A DNA stretch of 58,788 bases from an uncultured Bacteroidales bacterium (GCA_902775385.1 CACYMI010000025.1:1-58788); one strand, 5' to 3'. Counted from the first letter of the stretch, positions 28,660-37,369 are shown. A program made the numbers and translations. The notes: generated by a model not told the origin, from the letters alone.

Positions 28660-29724
28660 ATGATTAAAAAAAGATTGCTCACAGTTTCCGCTCTTTTCGT
28701 CACGCTAAGCGTGTCTGCTCAGGATTATTTCAATCATATGGACCTCGGCGTCAGTGTGTCCAGTACAGGTATCGGTGCTGATATCGCTATGCCCGTAGGT
28801 GACTATGTGCGTCTCCGTGCCGGTTTTACCTATATGCCCAAGTTCCATCTCAACAGCAGCTTCGGCATTGATTTCATGGGTGACATCTCGGATGACAAGC
28901 TGCGCCGGATGAAGAATGTAATGCGAGATTTCTCGGGACAGGTCATTCGTGATAAGGTTGATATGCAAATGAAACCCACCTGGACCAGCTTTAAGTTCCT
29001 TGTTGATGTTTTTCCTATCCCCAACAACAAGCATTGGAGTATTACAGCAGGTTTCTACGCCGGTCCTTCACGTATCGGTGAGGCCATAAACGACGAGAGC
29101 GCCATTCCTATGCTTGCTGCCGTTAATATGTATAACAATATATACGCTAAGGCCTGCTTGGGTGAATATCTGTACAATGTGGAGTTCGAGGACGGTTCCA
29201 TGCATCACGGCGACATTCCTTTCCCTAACGAGTTCATCAAGACGGGTATGATGGGAATGCCGCTGGGACGTTTTGCTGACGGAGACAGGGCTGTGATGGT
29301 TCCCAGCGAGAACTGTCTGGCCAAGGCTGAAATGGAGGTCAGCAAGTTCCGTCCCTATATAGGATTAGGCTATAACACCACTCTCTCCAAGAATGCCAGG
29401 TGGAAGATGGCCGTTGACGCCGGTGTGCTTTTCTGGGGAGGAAAGCCCAAGGTATATGTCGATAACGTCTATAAAGTCAGAAGCATCGAGGAGGATAGCC
29501 AGTACTATTACTATAACACAATATGGCTGCCAAAGGACGAGTACGGCGATTATTGTTATGACGGTGAAGGAAATCTTATCAGTATAGATGCTCCCACCCA
29601 GCGTATCGACCTTATCCGTGACGTTACCGGCATCCCCGGCAAGGTAGGTGATATGGTGGATACCGTTAAGAAGTTCAAGTGCTGGCCTGTAGTCAGCCTG
29701 ACCTTCTCCTACAAGCTGTTCTGA
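28660..29724 (+). CDS. Predicted outer-membrane beta-barrel protein
   Basis: A 354-aa protein with a signal peptide (MIKKRLLTVSALFVTLSVSAQ). The sequence has the alternating pattern of amphipathic strands with aromatic ends (VRLRAGFTYMPKFH, KHWSITAGFYAGPSRIG, FRPYIGLGYNTTL) and ends KCWPVVSLTFSYKLF with a terminal Phe, the signature of outer-membrane barrel insertion. No family recognised. It starts 34 bp after the InlB-type gene and is followed by a terminator, so it closes the surface-protein cluster. It may anchor or export the neighbouring proteins. Confidence 0.75.
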   Translation: MIKKRLLTVSALFVTLSVSAQDYFNHMDLGVSVSSTGIGADIAMPVGDYVRLRAGFTYMPKFHLNSSFGIDFMGDISDDKLRRMKNVMRDFSGQVIRDKVDMQMKPTWTSFKFLVDVFPIPNNKHWSITAGFYAGPSRIGEAINDESAIPMLAAVNMYNNIYAKACLGEYLYNVEFEDGSMHHGDIPFPNEFIKTGMMGMPLGRFADGDRAVMVPSENCLAKAEMEVSKFRPYIGLGYNTTLSKNARWKMAVDAGVLFWGGKPKVYVDNVYKVRSIEEDSQYYYYNTIWLPKDEYGDYCYDGEGNLISIDAPTQRIDLIRDVTGIPGKVGDMVDTVKKFKCWPVVSLTFSYKLF

Positions 29725-29748
29725 GGCACGCTCTGTTACAGATACAAT

Positions 29749-29784
29749 AAAGCCCCGTTCTGAAGTGAGCGGGGCTTTGTTTGT
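29749..29784. terminator. Intrinsic terminator between convergent genes
   Basis: Stem AAAGCCCCG (29749-29757) with CGGGGCTTT (29770-29778) and a 12-nt loop, then a T-rich tail (TGTTTGTTT). Ends the surface cluster; the A-run on the other side can serve korB on the minus strand. Confidence 0.88.
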
Positions 29785-29795
29785 TTAATGGTAGG

Positions 29796-30788
29796 TTACT
29801 TTACTTCCCAGATATCGTTGGTCTCTAAGAGTTCGGCAAAGTTATGGTATTTCTTCTGTGCTTTCACCTCTTCAATCTGAGCTGTTACGCAGTCGTCATA
29901 GGTAGGAGCCTCAACGTCACGGATAACGCCTAAGGCTACGGGCCATTCCATCTCTGCCAACTTCAACTGCAGGGTGTTGTCCTCGCATTTGGCATCGTGA
30001 ACTAGTACGTCAGCCTCTGTGTAGCCGTCCTCGCCCAGTTTCACGGCTTTTACTCCAAAACCTTCCTGAACAATACCGTACTCGTTGTTCTCACCGAAGA
30101 GCATCTTCTCGCCATGTTTCAGGTAGATGGCATTCTTGGCACGTCCGGCCTTATCGTAAACGGCATCGTGTGTACCGTTGTTGAAGATTACACAGTTCTG
30201 CAGAATCTCGCAGACGCTGGCTCCCTTGTGCTCGTAAGCGGCTTTCAGTATCTCTATGGTGCCGGGGGCGTCTGTGGCTACGGCACGGGCAAAGAAGTGG
30301 CCTCTGGCACCGAAGCAGAGCTCCGCAGGGCGGAAGGGGTCCTCTACTGTTCCGTAGGGTGATGACTTGCTGACAAAACCTCTGGGGCTGGTGGGACTGT
30401 ACTGTCCCTTTGTCAGACCGTAGATACGGTTGTTCAGCAGAATCATGTTCAGGTTGATGTTCCTGCGGTTAGCATGTATGAAGTGGTTACCGCCGATGGC
30501 CAGGCCGTCACCGTCTCCGCTTACCTGCCATACAGTCAGGTCTGGGTTGGCAACCTTGGCACCCGTTGCAATGGCAGCGGCGCGGCCGTGAATGGTATTC
30601 ATGCCGTATGTGGCCATATAGTGGGGCAGACGGCTAGAGCAGCCGATACCGGAGATGACAGCTGTATTCCAGGGATCAACACCAATCTCTGCCATAGCCT
30701 TGTGAAGCGATGCCAGGAAGAAATGGTCGCCACATCCGGGACACCAGCGTGGCTGTCCTTTCTTGAAATCATTCTGAGTATATGCCAT
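29796..30788 (-). CDS. korB: 2-oxoglutarate:ferredoxin oxidoreductase, beta subunit
   Basis: A 330-aa subunit that binds thiamine diphosphate. The N-terminal WCPGCGDHFFLASL and the TPP motif VSGDGDGLAIGGNH...NLNMILLNNRIYGLTKG are present. With KorA it converts 2-oxoglutarate (or another 2-oxoacid) and CoA to acyl-CoA, CO2 and reduced ferredoxin; in Bacteroidetes this supports the reductive or branched TCA cycle. It follows korA with a 16-bp gap. Substrate assignment is by family and gene order; pyruvate or other 2-oxoacids cannot be excluded. Confidence 0.92.
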   Translation of the reverse strand: MAYTQNDFKKGQPRWCPGCGDHFFLASLHKAMAEIGVDPWNTAVISGIGCSSRLPHYMATYGMNTIHGRAAAIATGAKVANPDLTVWQVSGDGDGLAIGGNHFIHANRRNINLNMILLNNRIYGLTKGQYSPTSPRGFVSKSSPYGTVEDPFRPAELCFGARGHFFARAVATDAPGTIEILKAAYEHKGASVCEILQNCVIFNNGTHDAVYDKAGRAKNAIYLKHGEKMLFGENNEYGIVQEGFGVKAVKLGEDGYTEADVLVHDAKCEDNTLQLKLAEMEWPVALGVIRDVEAPTYDDCVTAQIEEVKAQKKYHNFAELLETNDIWEVK

Positions 30789-30804
30789 AATGAATATCCT
30801 TTCT

Positions 30805-32640
30805 TTATTTGTTCATCAATTGTGTGAAGTTCTCTACTAACTCTGCGACCACGAAGGGTTGGCCCTTTACCTGGTTGAACTGGCAGGGAACAAAACCGTC
30901 CACTTTCATGCGCAGCCAACCGGCCAGCTGACCCATATTCTGCTCAGCAACCACCACCTTGGGATACTTCTTCAGTACCTCGGCGGTATTCTTGGGCAGC
31001 GGGTTGATAAACTTGAAGTGAGCCTGTGCCACCTTCTTGCCTGCGGCACGCATCTCATCCATTGCCGCATGCAAGTGACCGAAAGTGCCGCCGAAGCCTA
31101 CTATCAGCAGTTCTGCATCATCCTTGTCGCCCAGCACTTCCAGGTCAGGAACCTGGATGGCGTCTATTTTAGCCTGACGCTTGCGTGTCATCAGGTCATG
31201 GTTCTCAGGGTTTGTGCTGATAGCGCCCGTCTTGTCGTCTTTCTCCAATCCGCCCAGAATATGCTCGAATCCCTGACGTCCCGGTACGGCCCAGTAGCGG
31301 GTTCCGTTCTCAGCACGCATATAGGGAGTCCAGGTTCCTTTCATCTCCTCGGGAACGTATGGGGGATTGATGGCGGGATAATCGGCCAGATTAGGCAGCT
31401 TGAATGCACCTGAGCCGTTTGCTACGTATGCGTCTGTCATCAGAATAACAGGAGTCATGTGCTCCAGAGCTATCTTGCAGGCTGCATAGGCTGCATCGAA
31501 GCAGTCTGTGGGGCTGGAAGCGGCAATCACAGGCATGGGACTTTCGCCGTTACGGCCGAAGAGAGCCTGCAGGAGGTCTGTCTGCTCACTCTTGGTAGGA
31601 AGACCTGTGGCAGGGCCTCCACGCTGAACGTCCAGTACTACCAGCGGCAGCTCCATGATTACAGCCAGGTTCATCGCCTCGCTCTTCAGACAGATACCGG
31701 GACCGCTGGTACTGGTTACAGCCAATGCTCCGGCAAACGATGCGCCCAGGGCAGATGCGCAGCCGCTGATCTCGTCCTCGCACTGAACGGTTGTGACGCC
31801 CAGGCTCTTATGCTTGGAGAGCTCGTGCAACACGTCCGTAGCAGGAGTTATAGGGTAGGAGCCCAGATACAGTTTCAGACCGGCCTTCTCAGCAGCGGCA
31901 ATGAAGCCGTATGCCGTAGCCTTGTTACCCGTAATGTCCATATAGCGTCCGGGTACCTTATTCTTGGTCTCTATACGATATACGTTGGCCACGCTGCTGT
32001 GCGTGTTGTGTCCGTAGTCGTATCCGGCCTGGATAACCTTGATGTTTGCCTCGGCAATACCGGGCTTTTTGGCAAATTTCTCCTTCAGGAAATTAAAGGC
32101 GACGTTCAGATCGCGGTCGAAGAGCCAGCATACCAGGCCCAGGGCAAACATATTGCGGCACTTCATCATGCTCTTCACATCCATACCGCTGTCGGCTAGG
32201 CAGTCCTTTACCATAGTTGTCAGAGGGCAGGCAATCACACGGTCGGGGTCTATGCTCATCTCGCCCAGATAGTCCTCCGTCTTGAACTGGGCCTTTTCCA
32301 GGTCCTTCGGTCCGAAGCTGTCTGTATCGATAATGATAGCAGCATCGGGTTTGGCAAATTTGTACTGGGTTTTCAGCGCGGCGGCATTCATAGCCACCAA
32401 TACATCACACTGGTCACCAGGGGTAAATACCTTGCCTGCGCCGATGTGAACCTGAAAACCGCTCACACCCGTCAGCGAGCCCTGCGGGGCGCGTATGTCT
32501 GCGGGGTAATCGGGGAATGTACTGATGCTGTTACCAACGGTAGCAGAAACGGTAGAGAAGATGTTTCCGGCCAACTGCATTCCGTCGCCAGAATCACCAG
32601 AGAATCTTACAACTACAGATTCTTTTTCCTTAATTTCCAT
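30805..32640 (-). CDS. korA: 2-oxoglutarate:ferredoxin oxidoreductase, alpha subunit (gamma-alpha fusion)
   Basis: A 611-aa protein. Residues of about 5-185 form the gamma domain (VVVRFSGDSGDGMQLAGNIFS). About 215-580 is the alpha (pyrimidine-binding) domain with YPITPATDVLHELSK, VQCEDEISGCASALGASFAG and TSTSGPGICLKSEAMNLA. The fusion and length are typical of Bacteroidetes KorA. No ferredoxin-type 4Fe-4S domain is present, so a separate ferredoxin is needed. It lies downstream of tRNA-Arg on the same strand; no separate promoter is visible in the 50-bp gap. Confidence 0.93.
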   Translation of the reverse strand: MEIKEKESVVVRFSGDSGDGMQLAGNIFSTVSATVGNSISTFPDYPADIRAPQGSLTGVSGFQVHIGAGKVFTPGDQCDVLVAMNAAALKTQYKFAKPDAAIIIDTDSFGPKDLEKAQFKTEDYLGEMSIDPDRVIACPLTTMVKDCLADSGMDVKSMMKCRNMFALGLVCWLFDRDLNVAFNFLKEKFAKKPGIAEANIKVIQAGYDYGHNTHSSVANVYRIETKNKVPGRYMDITGNKATAYGFIAAAEKAGLKLYLGSYPITPATDVLHELSKHKSLGVTTVQCEDEISGCASALGASFAGALAVTSTSGPGICLKSEAMNLAVIMELPLVVLDVQRGGPATGLPTKSEQTDLLQALFGRNGESPMPVIAASSPTDCFDAAYAACKIALEHMTPVILMTDAYVANGSGAFKLPNLADYPAINPPYVPEEMKGTWTPYMRAENGTRYWAVPGRQGFEHILGGLEKDDKTGAISTNPENHDLMTRKRQAKIDAIQVPDLEVLGDKDDAELLIVGFGGTFGHLHAAMDEMRAAGKKVAQAHFKFINPLPKNTAEVLKKYPKVVVAEQNMGQLAGWLRMKVDGFVPCQFNQVKGQPFVVAELVENFTQLMNK

Positions 32641-32689
32641 GATTGTTCTGTATTTTGTTCCTAAATTTCCACTAATACCATAAAAAAAG

Positions 32690-32761
32690 TACCCCCGCCG
32701 GGAATCGAACCCGGATCGACGGTTTAGGAAACCGTTGTTCTATCCATTGAACTACAGGGGC
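32690..32761 (-). tRNA. tRNA-Arg (anticodon CCT)
   Basis: On the minus strand: GCCCCTGTAGTTCAATGG, anticodon stem ACGGT/ACCGT with loop TTCCTAA, anticodon CCT (codon AGG), T-arm CGGGTTCGATTCCCG, acceptor CGGGGGT and discriminator A. CCA not encoded. Confidence 0.95.
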
Positions 32762-32778
32762 TTTTCTGATTACGGGTG

Positions 32779-32786
32779 CAAAGTTA
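32779..32786 (-). promoter_or_regulatory. -7 box for tRNA-Arg
   Basis: Minus strand TAACTTTG, 17 nt upstream of the tRNA 5' end. The nearest TTTG upstream is only 16 nt away, shorter than the usual 19-21, so the -33 element is suboptimal. Transcription could continue into korAB. Confidence 0.55.
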
Positions 32787-32891
32787 TGAAAAAAACGATA
32801 AACAAAGCACAGAACTATGCAATTTATTTTACCGAACGTGGTAAAAATGACATTTTACCGCATATTGTCCCTACATTATATATATTATAAA

Positions 32892-32915
32892 AGGGCTGTA
32901 ATTTCTTACAGCCCT
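32892..32915 (-). terminator. Intrinsic terminator of the 33050-35004 operon
   Basis: Perfect 10-bp stem AGGGCTGTAA/TTACAGCCCT with a 4-nt loop; on the minus strand it is followed by TTTTATAAT. It lies about 135 bp downstream of the 33050 stop. The rest of the 290-bp gap (32762-33049) holds a 7-bp stem GGTAAAA/TTTTACC and no recognisable gene. Confidence 0.8.
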
Positions 32916-33049
32916 CGCCATTAGATTTTTCTAGCTATGGTCATGCATCGCTTGTTTGCACATGGCAAATGTATGCCTATATTCTGCATTGCGAAAATTA
33001 TTTCGACAAATACAATATTTCTATAGACGGATTCTGTAATTCTGTCTTT

Positions 33050-33535
33050 TTATGCATTTCCTCCCGAATTTCCGACAGGTATGGTTTTAGCCTGCGGTGT
33101 GCGCTTGAAGCTGATATTATTCTGTAGAATCTGTCCTGGGTTGATAAGGGGCAGTATCTGCTTGGGCAGACCGGCTTCCTCGCTGCGTATGGCCAGGATT
33201 CCGCGGGCGGCTCCGATGGTCATGTCGGCAATATGCTGAACCAGCCCTGCAGGCAGCACCCATTGGTCCCCATTCAGGTCATACATAGCGCTCCATCCTT
33301 CGCGTGCAAACTCAAACACTGTCTGCACGCCCAGTATCAGCTGGGTAATGTCGTTCTTCTTGTATTCAAAGTTTGTCACGCACCTTATCAGTCTTTTGTC
33401 CGTTTCACAGTTGAACTGCAACTGGTTGTTCACCTGAAGCTCGCCCTCAGGCCACTGCTTGGACAGGTTTACGAATTGCAGCTCCTGTACATCTACCAGC
33501 CGGAACTGGATCTGAATCTGTTTCTGTTGTTCCAT
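33050..33535 (-). CDS. Conserved small cytoplasmic protein, possibly SecB-like fold
   Basis: A 161-aa protein with no signal peptide. It shows alternating beta strands (IQIQFRLVDVQELQFVN, ELQVNNQLQFNC), a helix containing AARGILAIRSEEAG and a closing LPLINPGQILQNNISF. That order (four strands, helix, then a loop with conserved Pro/Asn) resembles SecB-type chaperones and related Bacteroidetes proteins, but similarity is weak and I would not assign function. It lies 5 bp after the DUF4886 gene, so it is co-transcribed with it. Confidence 0.7.
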   Translation of the reverse strand: MEQQKQIQIQFRLVDVQELQFVNLSKQWPEGELQVNNQLQFNCETDKRLIRCVTNFEYKKNDITQLILGVQTVFEFAREGWSAMYDLNGDQWVLPAGLVQHIADMTIGAARGILAIRSEEAGLPKQILPLINPGQILQNNISFKRTPQAKTIPVGNSGGNA

Positions 33536-33540
33536 GATCT

Positions 33541-35004
33541 TTATCTATGTGTTTTAATTGTCATTGCGTTCAGGTAATAGAACTTATTCTTGTTATTGTT
33601 TCTCTCGCCCGGGGCTATGGTGATGGTGATTCTGCCGTCTGCCGTAGGCTGTACATTCTTAACGTGGGCCGTATGGCTGATATTGTTGGCAGCTTCCAAC
33701 TTGTCGGTGTGCGTCTTGATACCCTGGACGCTGAATGCAGTCTCTCGCCAGTCCTTGCAGTTCTGCCGCGAGGCAAAGAATGTAAAGTCATACTTCAGCT
33801 CAGGGTTCAGATGCCCCAGCGTCAGGATACAGGCCTTCTTTGCCTTCTGAGTGCCGAAACTTTCCGCAGCATAGCCCCACATACATGTCTGTGACACTTC
33901 CTTCGGCATCAGCATATTGGTAGTGGTGTAGGCAGGCCCGTTCGCATTAGTTCCCAGGAAGGCGTCTGAGCAAGTCAGCGTTATGCCGGTAACATTCCCG
34001 TTGGTATCCGTAATCCATGTAAAGGTGCGCATCTGGGGCGTTATACAGTTCCAGGTAGCTTCGGTATCCGTCCTGTCTCCGAAGTTAAGCCTTACCAGTC
34101 CTGTGGGGGTGATGTCGTTCTGCTTCTTAAAGCCCTCTTCATGCAGTTTCGTTATCTCAAAGGGCTTCTGAACAGCTGCATGGGCTGCTACCTGGCAGGC
34201 ATGGGCAGCTGCCTCGTCCACTCCCTCGGGCTTGTATTTCAGACCTACAGGTGATATACCGGTCAGTGTCTCCAACCAAGTGCAGGCCGCCGTGTATCTG
34301 CCGAACTTCAGGTCCAGGTGATAGCCGTCGCGGTTCATGTTGTCCCCCAGATAGGTAGTCCGCGCATTCTGGATAGCCGTTCCGCAGGGCACCATAAACG
34401 AGAATTCCGGGTGCAGAATCTGTGTCCATTGTACCGCATACCGGATACTGTCATACATCGCTTCCTGGCTGCGGTTGTAGTTGGCAAAACCTCCGTGCCC
34501 AGAATCTTGCGAGTATGCCCATGTCATGTGCCATCCATAGCGTACATCCTGCCCCGTCTTGATACTGTCAGTGTACTGTATCAGTTGTGAAAGATAAGGC
34601 TCGTATGTCGTTGTCAGACCGCTGTAGTGGCTTGCTTGCTGAAAGCTGATGAAGTCCCATTGCTCATCCGTGATGATAGGCGGCAGCAACGCATGGGGTG
34701 TATTGTTGCGTATGCCGTTCACCACCTTGCGGTATTCATATACATCGTGTTCCTGAGTCAGGTCCGTCCAGTGCTGCTCCAGGCTTTGTCCTCCCTTGTA
34801 GGCATTGCCTATAATCATGTGTACACCGGCTTCCTTGGCCAGTTCGTACAGATATTGCTCCACCGCATCTTGCGAGAAACTATTGCCGATGGTCAGCAAC
34901 CTGATGGTATCCTTTCTGACCGGTTCTGTTATCATCACCTCTTCCTCTGCGTGTGCACAGAGTGCTGAAAATACAGCAATCAATATGAAAATATTGTGTT
35001 TCAT
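33541..35004 (-). CDS. DUF4886 (SGNH-like) secreted protein
   Basis: A 487-aa protein with a signal peptide (MKHNIFILIAVFSALCAHAEE). The N-terminal domain has LLTIGNSFSQDAVEQYLYEL, where GNSFS is the SGNH block I serine, then GNAYKGGQSLEQHW and FISFQQASHYSG; this is the DUF4886 family, related to SGNH esterases. A YHLDLKFGRYTAACTW segment carries the His expected for block V. The C-terminal ~190 residues are a beta-sandwich. Probably an extracytoplasmic carbohydrate esterase; substrate unknown. Its promoter region is tandemly duplicated. Confidence 0.82.
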   Translation of the reverse strand: MKHNIFILIAVFSALCAHAEEEVMITEPVRKDTIRLLTIGNSFSQDAVEQYLYELAKEAGVHMIIGNAYKGGQSLEQHWTDLTQEHDVYEYRKVVNGIRNNTPHALLPPIITDEQWDFISFQQASHYSGLTTTYEPYLSQLIQYTDSIKTGQDVRYGWHMTWAYSQDSGHGGFANYNRSQEAMYDSIRYAVQWTQILHPEFSFMVPCGTAIQNARTTYLGDNMNRDGYHLDLKFGRYTAACTWLETLTGISPVGLKYKPEGVDEAAAHACQVAAHAAVQKPFEITKLHEEGFKKQNDITPTGLVRLNFGDRTDTEATWNCITPQMRTFTWITDTNGNVTGITLTCSDAFLGTNANGPAYTTTNMLMPKEVSQTCMWGYAAESFGTQKAKKACILTLGHLNPELKYDFTFFASRQNCKDWRETAFSVQGIKTHTDKLEAANNISHTAHVKNVQPTADGRITITIAPGERNNNKNKFYYLNAMTIKTHR

Positions 35005-35028
35005 CTCTTATGTTTTGTTTACGACTGG

Positions 35029-35060
35029 CAAAATTACGATTAAGTGAGTGATTTTCCAAA
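35029..35060 (-). promoter_or_regulatory. Promoter of the DUF4886 operon
   Basis: Minus strand: TTTG (35057-35060), 20-nt spacer, TAATTTTG (35029-35036). Full consensus. It is embedded in copy 1 of the 76-bp repeat. Confidence 0.8.
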
Positions 35061-35174
35061 TTTATTTGAGAAAATCCGAACGTGAGTAATTTCGGGAAAC
35101 TTCCCAATGTTACGATTAAGTGAGTGATTTTCCAAATTTATTTGAGAAAATCCGAACGTGAGTAATTTCGGGAA
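35034..35174. repeat. Two-copy 76-bp tandem repeat of a promoter region
   Basis: 65 identical bp at 35034-35098 and 35110-35174, period 76. Each copy contains, on the minus strand, a dyad CCGA-N12-TCGG within CCCGAAATTACT-N6-CGG, an inverted repeat GATTTTC/GAAAATC and a -33 TTTG. Only copy 1 leads to a perfect -7 box; copy 2 leads to TAACATTG. The remaining bases to 35340 hold a small stem GTTTCG/CGAAAC near 35237 and no gene. Confidence 0.9.
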
Positions 35175-35340
35175 TGTTGTCCCATTGTTACGGTTGAGCC
35201 AGGCTTGACATTTAATAACAAATAGCAACAGGCCGTTTCGCTCCTGACGAAACCCCGTAGCAGGTTATCGGTGACCCTCCAAACGTTTTTCCGTCAATAA
35301 TAATTACGAATACAATGGCTTGGCAGGCCCCTTTTCATTA

Positions 35341-37101
35341 TTATACGTTGTCATCCAATGCTATTACCCATTCAAACTTCTTTTCCCATCGCCAGATGGT
35401 AACACGGGCAATATCCGTCATATTGATAATCTGCTGCTTGGACAAGCCTATACGTATCAGGTAGAGTACTCTCATCTCCTTCTCGCTGACACGCTTATGT
35501 TGCTTCAGGATATCCTCATGGAAGGTTGGATACAACTCATCCACTGCATTGTAGAGTTGCTTCCATTCCGCCAATGACATTTCTTTCTTTCCCTTGGAAG
35601 CCTCGCGGACAGCGCGGATAACATCCTCGGCTTTCCCCTCGAACTCTGACTGGTGCAGCAACTTGATGAACGTCTTGTTCTGTTCCTTCTTCTCCTCCAG
35701 CATCTCCTCTGTCTTCCTGAGTACATCATTGTTCTCCGAAAGCTCCTGGTTCACCAGTTGCAGTTTCTGTTTCACCTCATCCAGTTCGCGGGATGACTTC
35801 TTCAGGGATTCCCTGGATTCTTCCAGCACTTTCTCCTTACGCTTGATATTCTCGCGCAGCTCCTTGTCCGCGTCAGACAGGCGCTGCAGCTCGGTAGAAA
35901 GTGCGGCCACTTCCTTCAGATGCCGCTGCTTACGCTTAAAATTCAGGATGTAACCTATACTGGATATTAGCAGGGCTACCAGGAATGCGATAACAGATAT
36001 ACTCTTGTACCGTTCCTTCTCTTCCTTCAGATCCTGTTCCTTCTTCTGATCCAGGTGGTATTGATAGGCATTATTAACGGTGGCTGCCAGTTCCTGACGG
36101 TTTCCGAAGTCCAGAGAGTCGCTCAGCAGCATAAAGTCGGCGGCATACTGTTCAGCCATACGAATGTCTCCCGCATCATTATACATCTTAAACATCAGCT
36201 TGGCCGCATCATATTTAAGATAGACATCATCTCCTTCCTCAAGAACTCTGTTGAAATAGACAGCAGCTGAATCAACCTTACCAATGGACTTGTAGTAAAT
36301 GCCAAAAGCGATACATGAATACGTAGGTTTACCTTCCAGCGGATTCTCCTCAATCAACTGGATGCAGTCTTTCGCTTTGGATGTCTTATTCAAAACCGTG
36401 TAGTTGTCCAGAAGGTGTACGAGTATACTCTTGGATAATTCATTTGTCTTTCCTTCGTTTAATCGGAAAAACACAGAATCGAAAGCGGCTTCCGCCTCAT
36501 TGTTTTTTTCAAGGGCCTTGTAAGCCGAACCGACATGGAAGAAGGGTATGATGGGGTCAGTCTTCGTTTTCTCGCTTAATTCCAACTCCTTCTGGGCTGC
36601 TTTCAATGCCTCATTATAATTCTGTACTTTATATTCCAGATAATTGATATTAGAATAGGTATTACACAGCATAACGCTGTCACATTCTCTGTGGGTACTT
36701 TGGGCATACCCCAGAGACTTGAAAAAATGCTCCAGTGCCCTAGGGGTGTCCTGTAAATCGCGATAAGTGCTCCCTGCATAGTGGTGAACCTCCTGCTTGT
36801 CGGCAACGGTGCCGTTGTTCTCGAAGTAATTCACCAGTTTCTTTATCATGATATCCGAGGTGGGTGTCTTATATGCCTTGTCATTCAGGCGGATACGCAG
36901 CAGGTCATACTTGCTTTTGACGTACTCATTCTCGCCCCTGACCACCACTTCCAACGAATCCAGCATAGCCAGTGCCTGGTTGGGATTACGGTCACCCAAT
37001 GCCTTGATCTGTTCCATTCTTCCAAGTGAACGGTCACGTGAACAGGCTGCCAAAAGCAGTACTGCGAACACAAAAACAATGCCTGAAAAACGAAATTTCA
37101 T
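35341..37101 (-). CDS. TPR sensor / membrane-anchored HTH regulator
   Basis: A 586-aa protein. The start is ATG 37101, giving a lipoprotein-type signal (VFAVLLLAACSRDRS, Cys20); an upstream in-frame ATG adds nine residues that do not improve it. Residues of about 25-350 are tetratricopeptide-like helical repeats (YAGSTYRDLQDTPRALEHFF, NINYLEYKVQNYNEALKAAQ). One membrane segment lies at about 366-386 (SVIAFLVALLISSIGYIL), followed by a coiled coil at about 390-500. The C-terminus has a helix-turn-helix at about 535-580 (KRVSEKEMRVLYLIRIGLS, DIARVTIWRWEKK). Topology implies periplasmic sensing and cytoplasmic DNA binding in one chain. It is divergent from a small secreted protein across a 302-bp gap packed with TGTTTCA sites. 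Ligand unknown. Confidence 0.85.
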   Translation of the reverse strand: MKFRFSGIVFVFAVLLLAACSRDRSLGRMEQIKALGDRNPNQALAMLDSLEVVVRGENEYVKSKYDLLRIRLNDKAYKTPTSDIMIKKLVNYFENNGTVADKQEVHHYAGSTYRDLQDTPRALEHFFKSLGYAQSTHRECDSVMLCNTYSNINYLEYKVQNYNEALKAAQKELELSEKTKTDPIIPFFHVGSAYKALEKNNEAEAAFDSVFFRLNEGKTNELSKSILVHLLDNYTVLNKTSKAKDCIQLIEENPLEGKPTYSCIAFGIYYKSIGKVDSAAVYFNRVLEEGDDVYLKYDAAKLMFKMYNDAGDIRMAEQYAADFMLLSDSLDFGNRQELAATVNNAYQYHLDQKKEQDLKEEKERYKSISVIAFLVALLISSIGYILNFKRKQRHLKEVAALSTELQRLSDADKELRENIKRKEKVLEESRESLKKSSRELDEVKQKLQLVNQELSENNDVLRKTEEMLEEKKEQNKTFIKLLHQSEFEGKAEDVIRAVREASKGKKEMSLAEWKQLYNAVDELYPTFHEDILKQHKRVSEKEMRVLYLIRIGLSKQQIINMTDIARVTIWRWEKKFEWVIALDDNV

Positions 37102-37125
37102 AACCAAAACAGCTAAATTCGGCAA

Positions 37126-37133
37126 CAAATATA
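37126..37133 (-). promoter_or_regulatory. -7 box of the TPR/HTH regulator gene
   Basis: Minus strand TATATTTG, a consensus -7, 24 nt before the start codon. At -33 I see only CTTT. The TGTTTCA array begins about 43 bp upstream. Confidence 0.55.
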
Positions 37134-37175
37134 CAAAATAAAAATGGAATATAAAGCCTCATTCGGGCAGAAACT

Positions 37176-37330
37176 TGTTTCATTTTGTTTCATTTTGTTT
37201 CATTTTGACGTGTTTCAAATATGAAACAATGGTGTTTCACATTTATATTATACTTTTATATTTCAGACTGTTGCAATGTTTCATCTTGTTTCATAACATT
37301 TTTTAACAAAAAGTGAAACAAAATGAAACA
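37176..37330. promoter_or_regulatory. Array of ten TGTTTCA heptamers in a divergent promoter region
   Basis: Exact copies of TGTTTCA on the plus strand start at 37176, 37186, 37196, 37211, 37233, 37277 and 37287; on the minus strand (TGAAACA) at 37222, 37314 and 37324. Several are exactly 10 bp apart, one helical turn; 37211-37228 is a dyad TGTTTCA-AATA-TGAAACA. A 7-mer is expected about 0.02 times by chance in 155 bp on both strands. The last copy ends 31 bp before the -7 box of the plus-strand gene. Confidence 0.85.
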
Positions 37331-37361
37331 TCATTTTTTTTCCGGTTTTACTGATAGCTCG

Positions 37362-37369
37362 TAATTTTG
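37362..37369 (+). promoter_or_regulatory. -7 box of the DUF3244-like gene
   Basis: TAATTTTG, consensus -7; TTTT in place of TTTG at -33 with 20-nt spacing. A weak -33 directly behind the heptamer array suggests dependence on an activator. Confidence 0.65.

Noticed and set aside
31459..32199. 246-aa antisense frame in korA
   Set aside because: Shadow of a conserved gene.
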